Translations under genes and position numbers: made by a program | Source of the DNA: Paenibacillus sp. PAMC 26794 | Lineage (GTDB): Bacteria > Bacillota > Bacilli > Paenibacillales > Paenibacillaceae | Length of the DNA: 64,000 nucleotides | Reading direction: 5' to 3' | Assembly (NCBI RefSeq): GCF_000316035.1 | Contig: NZ_ANHX01000011.1 | Coordinates: forward strand, 1 to 64,000 | In this document: positions 53,442 to 61,453 of the stretch, in pieces | Position numbering within the stretch: the first letter of the stretch is position 1 | Layout of the letters: each line of letters opens with the position of its first letter | The notes under the pieces: generated by a model | Databases searched by the model: none | What the model saw: the letters and a program-made list of their open reading frames with translations, nothing else | Told to the model about the DNA's origin: nothing

Positions 53442-53864
53442 ATGGAACGTGAAGAGACTGTAACGTTATTGAAATGTCACTCCTTTTCCTATGATGATCT
53501 GAGTCATCCCAAGATGGAGAACGGTTTCATTGGCAGTCTGCGGCCCTTCCGTGGACATTTGATTGAGGAGAACTTTCATGAGTTGATGGGGATACTGCGT
53601 GTTCTGGCACCCGAATTTGCACGGCCTTCACTTGATCGGGAAGTCATGTCATGTCTATGGGGAATTACTCACATGGCCCGTGCTTGGGCTGTTGAACCTG
53701 AGGGGATGCTTCGCAGCAACAACCTCATTTCGGACGAACAGGTGGCGTTGATGGAACAATGGCTTAATTTGTTATCTTACGCAGTAATGATTCTGATTGA
53801 AGGCGGCGGAGAGGAAGAAGCGTTTTGGGGATATCATCAATATCTACAAGAAGAGAAGAATTGA
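53442..53864 (+). CDS. Small helical protein of unknown function, last gene of the cluster
   Basis: 140 residues from ATG 53442 with GGGGTGAAGG upstream; the frame is open to 53379 within the propeller gene. Predicted mostly helical, with ENGFIGSLRPFRGHLIEENFHELMGILRVLAPEF in outline and an acidic C-terminus (EGGGEEEAF). No domain recognised. It starts 32 bp after the propeller gene and closes the cluster before a convergent coat-like gene. Confidence 0.78.
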   Translation: MEREETVTLLKCHSFSYDDLSHPKMENGFIGSLRPFRGHLIEENFHELMGILRVLAPEFARPSLDREVMSCLWGITHMARAWAVEPEGMLRSNNLISDEQVALMEQWLNLLSYAVMILIEGGGEEEAFWGYHQYLQEEKN

Positions 53865-53980
53865 GATAGGGAAGGTGCATCCGAGGAAAGTCTGGATATA
53901 TTCGAAAAGGAGTATGGAGTACGGCTGTGGATGAGATCACGTATTAAATCCTGCACGATTAGACAATTCCTTCAATAATA

Positions 53981-54006
53981 AAGAAGCCGCCGAAGCAGCT
54001 CCTTTA
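53981..54006. terminator. Bidirectional terminator between convergent genes
   Basis: AAAG-AGC-GC pairs with GC-GCT-CTTT around a CGAA loop. T-rich flanks are weak on both strands. Confidence 0.5.
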
Positions 54007-54049
54007 TCTGATCTGAACCAATACTTTGAATAAGTCTAATGATTACGGA

Positions 54050-54376
54050 TTACCACTGGAAGAAACGATGTCCGTGAAATCCGCCGCCTGGAGGTCCTCC
54101 GTGTCCACCCGGACCGCCAGGTCCACCTCCGTGAGGTCCACCGGGATAGCCACCTCCTGGGAAATGACCAGGGTGTCCACCGGGGTAACCACCGCCGGGA
54201 TATCCACCATGCCACCAAGGACCACCGATCGGATATGGTAGTGGAACAGGAACGATAGGTGGGTATGGATACGGATAAGGGTAAGGATACGGTGAGGGTG
54301 GCGGAGGTGGTGGATAATAAGGGTAAGGATAACCCGCAGGTTGCGGGGATGACACTGAACCAGGGCCGTATGCCAT
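54050..54376 (-). CDS. Gly/Pro/Tyr-rich coat-type protein
   Basis: 108 residues from ATG 54376, with GGAGG 8 bp upstream, which decides this frame over two other open minus-strand frames and one plus-strand frame in the same repetitive stretch. The N-terminal half is Pro/Tyr-rich (PYPY repeats), the C-terminal half is Gly/Pro/His-rich (GGYPGG, HGG units), and the tail is HRFFQW. Composition resembles spore coat or exosporium structural proteins of Bacillaceae and Paenibacillaceae. It has no signal peptide. Function is inferred from composition only. Confidence 0.75.
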   Translation of the reverse strand: MAYGPGSVSSPQPAGYPYPYYPPPPPPSPYPYPYPYPYPPIVPVPLPYPIGGPWWHGGYPGGGYPGGHPGHFPGGGYPGGPHGGGPGGPGGHGGPPGGGFHGHRFFQW

Positions 54377-54491
54377 GTAACAAGCCTCCAATAACTGCAT
54401 TGATGATATCAGCCTATGCCACAGTGTAATCAGATGATACAGCAGATTGAAGATTAATGATTAATGAATAATGAGTAATGAGGGGGAACCT

Positions 54492-55541
54492 ATGGTAGCC
54501 GTAGCTTTTCACACTGATCCAAGAGGAACTGCCTATGAACTGTTGATTGACGAATTGATTGAGAAGACAGATCGTTTTATGCTGGTAGACAGAAAATATG
54601 CTGAGGAAGCTACACCTGAAAGAGTTACCAAAGTGTTACGGAGATTGGATCCGTATCTGATTGAAAGCAGTACGATGGAAGAAATGATGATGAAAAGTGG
54701 CGCTATGTATTCTGAGGGAATTTATTACATATATCGTTGCACGCCGGAAACAGGGCAGATCCTTAAGGAGGAAGCCAACCGTTTTCATGACTGGTTATAT
54801 CCCTCAATGCCAGATGATCTTTGTTTTTTGAACGAGGATGGAAGTGACTACTTCTACTCTGTTGCTCATGAGAATATGTATGGCATGCATATTACACAAG
54901 AAGCAGCAATTGAGCTAATGGATCGAATCACAGGGTTGTTTTTTAGGTTAGATCGACATCAGGACATTCATTCTTTACTGGACGATGCAATCAGGCATCA
55001 AACCGATGTGCTGAATATTAGTTCACATTACTTGAAAGAGATTCCGGAACGTATTCGGGAATTAAAGCACTTGAAACGTTTGACGATTTTTGAGCAGGAT
55101 GTTTATACGCTTCCTCCAGCCCTTTTTGAACTGTCATCACTGGAAGAATTGGAGATCATGACGGCGGATTTGGAAGGTATTCACCAAGAAATTGGAAAAT
55201 TGAAACAACTTCGAGAGCTTAGAATTTATTGCGGCAGTTCTTATCATGTTCCTACCGGGTGGAAGCCGAAGGAGAAGTCGGATCTTGGTCTGAAACATAT
55301 TCCAGCCGAGATTGGTGAATTGAATGAACTCGTAACTCTGGATATAGGGTACTCTGGTATTCGTGAGCTTCCGTCTGAACTGGAGAAATTGAAGAAACTA
55401 CGTTATTTGAGTGTAACTAATGGTTTAATTGAGGGAACGCCAGACATGTTGAAGCGAATGACCTGGCTTCAGAGTGTAAATTTGAACAGTACTCCATTAG
55501 GGATTAGTTGGGAGGACATCTCCGACGAAGAAGAATTTTAA
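54492..55541 (+). CDS. Leucine-rich-repeat protein
   Basis: 349 residues from ATG 54492, with GAGGGGG 6 bp upstream; ATG 54471 is in frame but poorly placed. The N-terminal 170 residues form an unrecognised domain. The C-terminal half has about seven leucine-rich repeats of the bacterial type: LKEIPERIRELKHLKRLTIF, LPPALFELSSLEELEIM, IHQEIGKLKQLRELRIY, IPAEIGELNELVTLDIG, LPSELEKLKKLRYLSV. No signal peptide, so it is probably a cytoplasmic protein-binding protein. Its nearness to the six-gene cluster may be chance. Confidence 0.85.
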   Translation: MVAVAFHTDPRGTAYELLIDELIEKTDRFMLVDRKYAEEATPERVTKVLRRLDPYLIESSTMEEMMMKSGAMYSEGIYYIYRCTPETGQILKEEANRFHDWLYPSMPDDLCFLNEDGSDYFYSVAHENMYGMHITQEAAIELMDRITGLFFRLDRHQDIHSLLDDAIRHQTDVLNISSHYLKEIPERIRELKHLKRLTIFEQDVYTLPPALFELSSLEELEIMTADLEGIHQEIGKLKQLRELRIYCGSSYHVPTGWKPKEKSDLGLKHIPAEIGELNELVTLDIGYSGIRELPSELEKLKKLRYLSVTNGLIEGTPDMLKRMTWLQSVNLNSTPLGISWEDISDEEEF

Positions 55542-55692
55542 TAGCCAATGAGCCCTGCTCGGGATGTCCGAGTCAGGGATATTTGTTATTGGATGATAAC
55601 TTGGCGGAAATGGGCTCACGTATCTGGGCGCTGGGCATAAGCTGGCATATAGGTTATGACCTAAACCGAGAGCGAAGGGCAGGCGTTTTATT

Positions 55693-56526
55693 TTGGCAAC
55701 CTCATACATGGATTACACTTTACCAACCACCGAATTTACTTACGATTTGAGCAATAACCCGTTATTCAAGAAGGATGAGAACAACTATATTAACTCTCTT
55801 TCCATCAAACAGTTAAACACACTGGGCAATACTTCTTTATTGGATATTTTCCTTAACACAGGCAATGTGGTTGAACCACATACACATCCGAATGCAACCG
55901 AGTTGGTATACTGTATCAGCGGTTCGGCAGTTGTTTCCCTCATTAATCCGTTTACCAACGAGCTTCTTCATTTCCCGATTACTCCGGGCCAGGTGGCTAA
56001 CGTTCCTCAAGGCTGGTGGCACTATGAAGTGGCTACTGCAGATCACACACACTTACTCGCAATCTTTGATGCTCCTGTTCCTGAGGCGATATTTGGCTCA
56101 GACACCTTACGTCTTACACCTGCAAAACTTTTGGCTTATACGTACTGTCTGGATGAGAAAAAAGTTAAAGAAGCGCTGGCTCCCATTCAAAAAACAGTAA
56201 TTATTGGTCCGCCGGCAGATTGCCAGCCTTCAACTGCTCCTGCCTCTAACAGTGCTCCAAATATGAATCATCAGCCTTACGTAATGCCTAATGTACAACC
56301 CAATGTACAGCCCAATGTACAGCCAAACATGCAACCAAACACACAACCCAATGTACAACCAAACATGCAGCCCAACTCACAGCCGAACAACCAACCAAAC
56401 ATGCAACCTTACGTAAACCGTCTTCCGTACTGGGGCACTTGGGTTGATCCACGTATTATTCATGAGCCGGGCTGTCCGTATTATAGAGAGCTTCCTGTGA
56501 ATACGAATAATCAAGAGGAAAGATGA
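55693..56526 (+). CDS. Cupin protein with C-terminal NxQP repeats (oxalate-decarboxylase/coat-like)
   Basis: 277 residues from TTG 55693 (GGGCAGG upstream); ATG 55708 is the alternative but has no ribosome site. An N-terminal cupin domain has metal motif EPHTHPNATELVYCISG and a second motif PQGWWHYE. About 40 residues of NxQP repeats (NVQP, NMQP, NTQP, NSQP, NNQP) follow, then a C-terminal LPYWGTWVDPRIIHEPGCPYYRELP segment. Repeat-tailed cupins are known among spore-surface proteins of this group; no signal peptide is present. The metal-binding His and Glu are intact, so enzymatic activity is possible. Confidence 0.8.
   Translation: MATSYMDYTLPTTEFTYDLSNNPLFKKDENNYINSLSIKQLNTLGNTSLLDIFLNTGNVVEPHTHPNATELVYCISGSAVVSLINPFTNELLHFPITPGQVANVPQGWWHYEVATADHTHLLAIFDAPVPEAIFGSDTLRLTPAKLLAYTYCLDEKKVKEALAPIQKTVIIGPPADCQPSTAPASNSAPNMNHQPYVMPNVQPNVQPNVQPNMQPNTQPNVQPNMQPNSQPNNQPNMQPYVNRLPYWGTWVDPRIIHEPGCPYYRELPVNTNNQEER
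56290..56408 (+). repeat. In-frame 12-base repeats coding for NxQP
   Basis: About ten tandem units of the form AAT-GTA-CAA-CCC with changes mostly in the second codon (Val, Met, Thr, Ser, Asn). Such arrays easily gain or lose units. Confidence 0.8.
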
Positions 56527-56586
56527 CGTTCCTGAGGCGAGGTTTATCTAATACACATAAGTATTTCAGTTAAATTAGGTATAGCA

Positions 56587-56619
56587 AAAGAAGCGTCCGC
56601 AAAGGAACGCTTCTTTTTT
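56587..56619 (+). terminator. Terminator after the repeat-tailed cupin gene
   Basis: AAGAAGCGT pairs with ACGCTTCTT, followed by a T run. Confidence 0.88.
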
Positions 56620-56992
56620 GGATTAAAGGTGTCTTCAAACCTGTTGAAAGCCGATGCATACCTGAACGTATCCAGAGCATGGAGTGCTAACGAATCGTAG
56701 GCGTCTTAATCAAGGATTTGAAGCGTGCCCAGAAATCTAAAGAATCTGAGACACGTTATATTAGAATAAACAGCCGTATGAAGTGTTTTTATCGGGGGAT
56801 TTTGGGAAATAAAGTGTCTGATGTTCCTTACAATTTAAAAAGAGAACATGACGGCCAAATAAGACGTCCTGTGTTCCTTAGAATATGGTCTAACCTTCCC
56901 CAGAGTCCGCAGGATGGTACTTCAAGACTTTATAAGCGCTGGTATCCATCATCGATAGCTTGCCTGAGGTTAAAGAAGAACAGCTATATAAT
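56620..56992. other. Gene-free stretch between convergent genes
   Basis: A plus-strand open frame of 95 codons at 56718-57005 lacks a ribosome site, resembles nothing I recognise and runs into the Rieske gene, so I do not call it. The sequence could be a decayed gene, but no remnant could be identified in any frame. Confidence 0.5.
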
Positions 56993-58039
56993 TTACGATG
57001 TGTAATTTCGTCCCAAGCCAAGCTCCGTTAATAATTGACGATAAGCAATCGAAGTACGGTCTGCGGGAATATGGGCCTCGGCATGCAGATCAAGGGGCAG
57101 ATCCTCCGGTTTCTGAGACTCGACCATCTCGCGGTCTTCTTCAAATACCTGCAAGTTGAACTTGATTGTGTCTTCAATCGGAGCGTCTTTGTCAAAGTTG
57201 CGTGTGATTGGACAGAATAAACGTGTATAACGGGCAGAGATCGGCGAAGCACAATTCAGAATGTTCAGCTTGTCGTCTCCTGGGAAATGTACCGTCAGAG
57301 AAGCCGCAAAAGGTGGGAACACTCGAAACTCGCGCAACCATTGGAAACCTTCTGGCGCAACAAGATCTTGCCCTTTGCCATAGTTACTCACCGTACTCCA
57401 ATACTCGGCCAGTAACTCATTACCTTCGCGTTTCACTTTGTATTGGGGGACTTCTGTGTTGTTTCGGTCACCAAACGTTTCGGTATGCACATAGGCAAAA
57501 TGGGATACATCCAGAAAACCCTCCATTTGTCGTCCAGAGGAACCAGCAATATCAAAGTTGGGTATTAAAATATTGATATAATCGGGATCATCCCATCCAG
57601 GGAAGGAGGGGATCTGTTCTTCCGTTCCCGCTAAAGTGGTCCAGATCAAGCCATAACGTTCAACTGCCGGGTACACGATAAGTTTGAGCTTAGGCGAGAT
57701 CTTGGAGCTTGGGTGCGCAGGAACTACGGTACATTTTCCTTCACAATTATAACGGAAACCGTGATAAGGGCAGACAATCTCACCATTTTCTACCCAGCCT
57801 TTGCTAAGTGGGGCCCCGCGGTGAAAACAAAGATCCTTGGCTACGACAACCTGATCATTACTGCGATAGAGAACCAGCTTCACATCGAGTAATTGAGCAG
57901 CTAGTGGTTTGTCAGTTACTTCGGTTGCTTGGACTACCGGATACCAGTATTGGGATAATACATGCCAGTCTTCAGCGGTGAACGTACAGCCTCTAGGCAA
58001 TTCGGACGTCCCATTACGGTTTGCGTTGGAAGTTATCAT
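56993..58039 (-). CDS. Rieske-type aromatic-ring oxygenase (alpha-subunit-like)
   Basis: 348 residues from ATG 58039, with AAGGAG 8 bp upstream; GTG 58048 is in frame. Rieske [2Fe-2S] motif CFHRGAPLSKG followed by CPYHGFRYNCEGKC (C-x-H and C-x2-H). The mononuclear iron site is in EGFLDVSHFAYVHTETF, with Asp and two His. The family includes VanA-type demethylases and pheophorbide/choline-type monooxygenases. It needs an external reductase; none is adjacent. Monocistronic and convergent with the gene-free stretch. The substrate is unknown. Confidence 0.92.
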   Translation of the reverse strand: MITSNANRNGTSELPRGCTFTAEDWHVLSQYWYPVVQATEVTDKPLAAQLLDVKLVLYRSNDQVVVAKDLCFHRGAPLSKGWVENGEIVCPYHGFRYNCEGKCTVVPAHPSSKISPKLKLIVYPAVERYGLIWTTLAGTEEQIPSFPGWDDPDYINILIPNFDIAGSSGRQMEGFLDVSHFAYVHTETFGDRNNTEVPQYKVKREGNELLAEYWSTVSNYGKGQDLVAPEGFQWLREFRVFPPFAASLTVHFPGDDKLNILNCASPISARYTRLFCPITRNFDKDAPIEDTIKFNLQVFEEDREMVESQKPEDLPLDLHAEAHIPADRTSIAYRQLLTELGLGRNYTS

Positions 58040-58383
58040 AGGAAACACTCCTTGCCGATATGAATAAACGATTCTCTTTTTTATGTCAGAAAAGTTAACT
58101 TGATTAGCCGTATGTTACTACTCTTTTGGTCAAAGTATCAATATATCCAACCTATTTTTGGTTGAAATCACAAACGCTACAGCAAAAACCGTACATGAAT
58201 ACGGAAATTTTCGGGTTTTCATTACGTCAGATGTTAATTATAGAAAAGAGAACAATCTTTCAGTATGTTTTTCCATTACTGATTATTAACTCCATGGAGG
58301 TTGTCCTGCCATCAGAATCTCAGTGTGAATATTCGTTAGTTGAGCAACCGTTCTTGTGGGCATAAAAAGATTTTCGCAAAGAA
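58040..58383. other. AT-rich intergenic region upstream of the Rieske gene
   Basis: It should hold the minus-strand promoter of the oxygenase. A small hairpin (CCGT/ACGG at 58189-58204) is visible. A 79-codon plus-strand frame (58126-58365) has no ribosome site or recognisable content and is not called. Confidence 0.5.
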
Positions 58384-58410
58384 TGTCACAGATTCCGGCC
58401 GTCATTTGTC
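58384..58410 (+). promoter_or_regulatory. ECF41-type promoter of the carboxymuconolactone-decarboxylase-like gene
   Basis: TGTCACA (58384-58390), 16 bp, TGTC (58407-58410). The published ECF41 target motif is TGTCACA with a CGTC -10 element; here the first -10 base differs. The gene behind it is the usual ECF41 partner. Confidence 0.75.
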
Positions 58411-58434
58411 TACAGTATGTAAACCAAATGACGG
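58399..58434. repeat. Perfect 10-bp inverted repeat over the ECF41-type start region
   Basis: CCGTCATTTG (58399-58408), 16 bp, CAAATGACGG (58425-58434). It covers the -10 box and runs into the ribosome site GGAGG (58433-58437). It could be an operator for a second regulator. Confidence 0.7.
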
Positions 58435-58447
58435 AGGCGAATGAGAA

Positions 58448-58894
58448 ATGAATTTAAGAACAAATTACAGAGTAGCAAGTCCAGGTGCTTTTAAAGCGAT
58501 GATGGCAATGGAGCAATATATATCCGGGCAATTTGAAAATAAAGTATTGTATGAGTTGTTAAAAATCCGGGTGTCCCAGATTAATGGCTGCGCCTTTTGT
58601 CTTGATATGCATGCCAAAGATCTGATGAAACTTGGAGATTATGCGGATCATATTCTCCTGCTGAGTGTGTGGCGTGAAGTGGCTTTCTTCACGGATCAAG
58701 AACGTGTTATGCTGGAGCTGGCTGAAGCGGTGACCCGAATCTCGGAACACGGTGTACCCCTTGCGTTGTACGATAAGGTTCGTGAACATTTCAGTGAATC
58801 CGAACTGGTGGATCTGATCCTGGCCATTAACACGATTAATAACTGGAACCGGATTGCGATTACAACTGGGATGTATCCGGGTTGCTTTAACTAA
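58448..58894 (+). CDS. Carboxymuconolactone-decarboxylase (AhpD-like) family protein
   Basis: 148 residues. The family core ELLKIRVSQINGCAFCLDMHAKDL carries the CxxC pair and following His used by AhpD-type peroxidases. TFTDQE-type, ALAEAVT-type and INTINNWNRIAI blocks follow. It probably acts as a thiol peroxidase in redox stress. GGAGG lies 10 bp before ATG 58448. It is followed after 32 bp by an ECF41 sigma factor; genes of this family are the standard partners of ECF41 factors. Confidence 0.93.
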   Translation: MNLRTNYRVASPGAFKAMMAMEQYISGQFENKVLYELLKIRVSQINGCAFCLDMHAKDLMKLGDYADHILLLSVWREVAFFTDQERVMLELAEAVTRISEHGVPLALYDKVREHFSESELVDLILAINTINNWNRIAITTGMYPGCFN

Positions 58895-58926
58895 AAATAC
58901 ACGCACCATGCCAGAGGAGGCTTCTT

Positions 58927-59862
58927 ATGAATTCTAATTTCCACGCTAATGAGCCAGAAGTGTCTTCTCTGGATGTTGGTGAGTTGTATATTCGTTATAA
59001 AAATTATGCATTTTCAATAGCTTACCGCATACTGGGCAGTGTGGTAGAAGCTGAAGATATTGTGCAGGATTGCTTTGCGGGGATTCAGAGTGCGTCTGCT
59101 CAGGATATTCGTAATCCCAAGTCCTACATCGCCAGACTGGTTGTGAACCGAAGCTTGAATCTGTTAAATTCCGCCCGTAATCAGCGGGAAAGTTATGTTG
59201 GTGAGTGGTTGCCAGAGCCGATGGGTGACAGTGAAGTGGCGAACATGCCAGAGGAAACGATGGAGAAAAAAGAGCTGATCTCCTACGCCTATCTGGTCAT
59301 GTTGGAGCGTCTATCGCCCATGGAACGGGCTGTTTTTGTCCTTCGTGAAGCGTTCCGATATGATTATTCCGAAATAGCGGATTGGCTGGGCAAAACGGAG
59401 AGTAACTGCCGTCAAATCTTTAGCCGCGCCAGACGAAATCTGCCCGAAAGACTTCCGCCGATCGAGCAGAGTGATGCGGATATGATAGCCAAAGGTGAAT
59501 TGCTGAGCCGTTTTACAACGGCTTTCCTTCGTTATGACGTCTCTGCCATGCTTGAGTTACTGGCGGATCAGCCTGTATTTACAGCAGATGGCGGTGGCGT
59601 TGTGCATACGGTTATGAGAACAATGAACGTTCACAAAGGTGTGCTTGCACTCCTGACCTCACGGCGAGTCCTTACGCGATTGCGTGAGAGAGAATGGGTA
59701 CCGATGTGGATCAATGGCGAACTTCAACTCGCGTTGATGAAAGAAGGGCAGTTGTCCGAGGTACTCTGTTTGGAGTTGGACGCTTCCGGAGAGCGGATTG
59801 AGGGAGTATATCTCGTCGTAAATCCGAATAAACTTACATCAATAGACACTTCAACTCTTTGA
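58927..59862 (+). CDS. ECF41-type RNA polymerase sigma factor
   Basis: 311 residues. Sigma region 2 (FSIAYRILGSVVEAEDIVQDCF), region 4 (LSPMERAVFVLREAFRYDYSEIADWLGKTESNCRQIFSRARR) and a C-terminal SnoaL-like extension of about 110 residues. The extension carries the ECF41 marks DGGG (in FTADGGGVVHTV) and VNPNKL near the end, close to the NPDKL motif. In this group the extension replaces an anti-sigma factor and tunes activity. CAGAGGAGG precedes the ATG. It probably transcribes its own operon from the TGTCACA promoter. Confidence 0.94.
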   Translation: MNSNFHANEPEVSSLDVGELYIRYKNYAFSIAYRILGSVVEAEDIVQDCFAGIQSASAQDIRNPKSYIARLVVNRSLNLLNSARNQRESYVGEWLPEPMGDSEVANMPEETMEKKELISYAYLVMLERLSPMERAVFVLREAFRYDYSEIADWLGKTESNCRQIFSRARRNLPERLPPIEQSDADMIAKGELLSRFTTAFLRYDVSAMLELLADQPVFTADGGGVVHTVMRTMNVHKGVLALLTSRRVLTRLREREWVPMWINGELQLALMKEGQLSEVLCLELDASGERIEGVYLVVNPNKLTSIDTSTL

Positions 59863-59894
59863 TTCGAAACGTAAGGACTTGATATGTAAACTTC

Positions 59895-59932
59895 AAAGCG
59901 GCACCCTCTGTCACGAGGATTGCCGCTTTTTT
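59895..59932 (+). terminator. Terminator after the ECF41 operon
   Basis: AAAGCGGCA pairs with TGCCGCTTT, then a T run. The convergent minus-strand gene may also use it. Confidence 0.85.
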
Positions 59933-59962
59933 GGCATTCACATTTTGCTATTCAGCATCCGA

Positions 59963-60916
59963 TTATTCACGGGAAAATTGTTGTTGAACAGGTTCAATGA
60001 TTGCTCTGACTTCAGGTGTAAGCTCATCATTGTTCTGATTGAGAACCAGTAAAATCTTTGCCATAGTGTCCAGAAGAACACTCTCCGTATTGGGCTCCCG
60101 CTTAGCCAAAGCTTTTTCGTAAGCCTGTTTCACCTCAGGGTCCATGGTGCGGATTTCTTCGTTCGTGTACCAATCATATACAGGCGTGTTGTCACTTCCG
60201 TAAAACAGGTAATCCACAAATATCCACTGCTTCACTGCTGATGTGCGATTGGAATTCGGGAAGTTGTTCAAGAAGGCTTCTTTCTCCAATGCACGCTGGA
60301 TTAATTCGTTCCAAGAGATGATAATGCCACCATCTGAAGTCGTCATTTGGTTGGACTCAGTAGCCATAATATTAATGTACGCAGCAATATCAGCCTTAAC
60401 AAAAGATTTGAACTTTTGATATATCTCATAATTGATGATGGGGTAATACAAGCCTTCACTGGTTTCCAGTTTGAACCCAAGCTCTGATGCTTCCTGCAGA
60501 AGCTTCTTCACTGTCGGATCTTTAATTTCTTTGAGCAGACGACTATATGTAAGCTTCTGTTCGTAACCAAGTTGTTCATGGGCTTGAGATATGGCCTGTT
60601 GAAATTGTTCCGTATACATTTGGTAATCCATATCAGCCAGCTTCACGTTCAGCATGTTCTCCAATTGCAGCGTCATTAGTGTGGCCTGCCAAGGGCCGAC
60701 TTTATCGATATGATTCATCAAGTATTTACGCGCTTTAACCAGACTTTCTGTGGACTTCACTGCTTCTGTTCGATAGGTTTGGAACTGATGATACACCGCT
60801 TTGGAAGCGGGAACAGGTGCAGCCAGTGTTGTTGAAGGTGTAATTATTGCGCCAATGGCAGTACAGCCGAGAGCCATAGCCAGTAAACCAAGTTTAGCAG
60901 GTTGCTTCCATCTCAT
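59963..60916 (-). CDS. Secreted protein of unknown function
   Basis: 317 residues from ATG 60916, with GGGGAGG 7 bp upstream; the frame is open to 60949. A signal peptide (KQPAKLGLLAMALGCTAIGAI, cleavage near TTLAAP) leads to a mostly helical domain without cysteine, repeats or known motifs. Phrases such as ARKYLMNHIDKVGPWQATLMTLQLENML and NYEIYQKFKSFVKADIAAYINIMATESNQ in outline suggest a helical substrate-interacting fold. Its place before two coat-type genes is the only context. Confidence 0.82.
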   Translation of the reverse strand: MRWKQPAKLGLLAMALGCTAIGAIITPSTTLAAPVPASKAVYHQFQTYRTEAVKSTESLVKARKYLMNHIDKVGPWQATLMTLQLENMLNVKLADMDYQMYTEQFQQAISQAHEQLGYEQKLTYSRLLKEIKDPTVKKLLQEASELGFKLETSEGLYYPIINYEIYQKFKSFVKADIAAYINIMATESNQMTTSDGGIIISWNELIQRALEKEAFLNNFPNSNRTSAVKQWIFVDYLFYGSDNTPVYDWYTNEEIRTMDPEVKQAYEKALAKREPNTESVLLDTMAKILLVLNQNNDELTPEVRAIIEPVQQQFSRE

Positions 60917-61088
60917 TTGTATACCTCCCCATAATGAAGAAAAAGCCATTTAAATTTTCTTATAACAGCATTTCACCGTATTTTATATGTATGATCCGTA
61001 TGTTGAATATGTAAGTTCTGTCTTTGATTAAACCAGTTTCTGGTAAGCGAATCAAGTGTCTTCAGTATGAAAATGATTTCAAATAATG

Positions 61089-61131
61089 AAAGAACAGCCC
61101 CTAAAACCCGAAAGGGTTAAAGAGACTGTTC
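61089..61131 (-). terminator. Terminator of the CotF-like pair
   Basis: AGAACAG pairs with CTGTTCT, with an inner AACCC/GGGTT stem; on the minus strand it is followed by TTTCATTATTT. Confidence 0.75.
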
Positions 61132-61156
61132 TAGGTATTCGGATTCTATTTTCTAA

Positions 61157-61453
61157 TTAATGGAGTGGTTTATTGTTAATAGGCATCTGAGGTGCCCCGC
61201 TTGCTAGAATGTATGCCTGAAGCATCTGTTGTGTATCACTTGCAGTGAGTTGAGGTACTTGATAATAGGCGTTTTTATTCTGGAACATGAAAATTTCATA
61301 GGCCATCTCGATAAAATGCTGGATCTGAGAAGCGATGACTCGGCGAACCGTTCCATTTGTGATCTCGCTACAGGACATGCCGAGCAGACTCGCATGTGAC
61401 TTGATCAGTCCCAGCATATGACCGCTAATCCCGGCATCTTTTACATCGGCCAA
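61157..61453 (-). CDS. CotF-like spore coat protein, second of a pair
   Basis: 98 residues if started at TTG 61453, which overlaps the end of the upstream coat gene by 13 bp; ATG 61417 is an alternative, but neither has a strong ribosome site, so translation is probably coupled. Helical, with GHMLGLIKSHASLLGMSCSEITNGTVRRVIASQI in outline, then FIEMAYEIFMFQNKNAYYQVPQL, the Tyr/Gln/Asn-rich tail of CotF relatives. Likely a spore coat component, made in the mother cell. Confidence 0.78.
   Translation of the reverse strand: MADVKDAGISGHMLGLIKSHASLLGMSCSEITNGTVRRVIASQIQHFIEMAYEIFMFQNKNAYYQVPQLTASDTQQMLQAYILASGAPQMPINNKPLH

Noticed and set aside
54026..54400. Other open frames on both strands over the Gly/Pro repeats
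   Set aside because: They come from the low-complexity sequence and have no ribosome site; only the frame starting at 54376 has one.
56760..56800. CAGCCGTATGA-like sequence as a group II intron end
   Set aside because: No reverse transcriptase, domain V hairpin or boundary sequence was found around it.
56718..57005. 95-codon plus-strand open frame
   Set aside because: No ribosome site, no recognisable content, and it runs into the 3' end of the convergent Rieske gene.
58126..58365. 79-codon plus-strand open frame
   Set aside because: No ribosome site, AT-rich random composition and no family resemblance.
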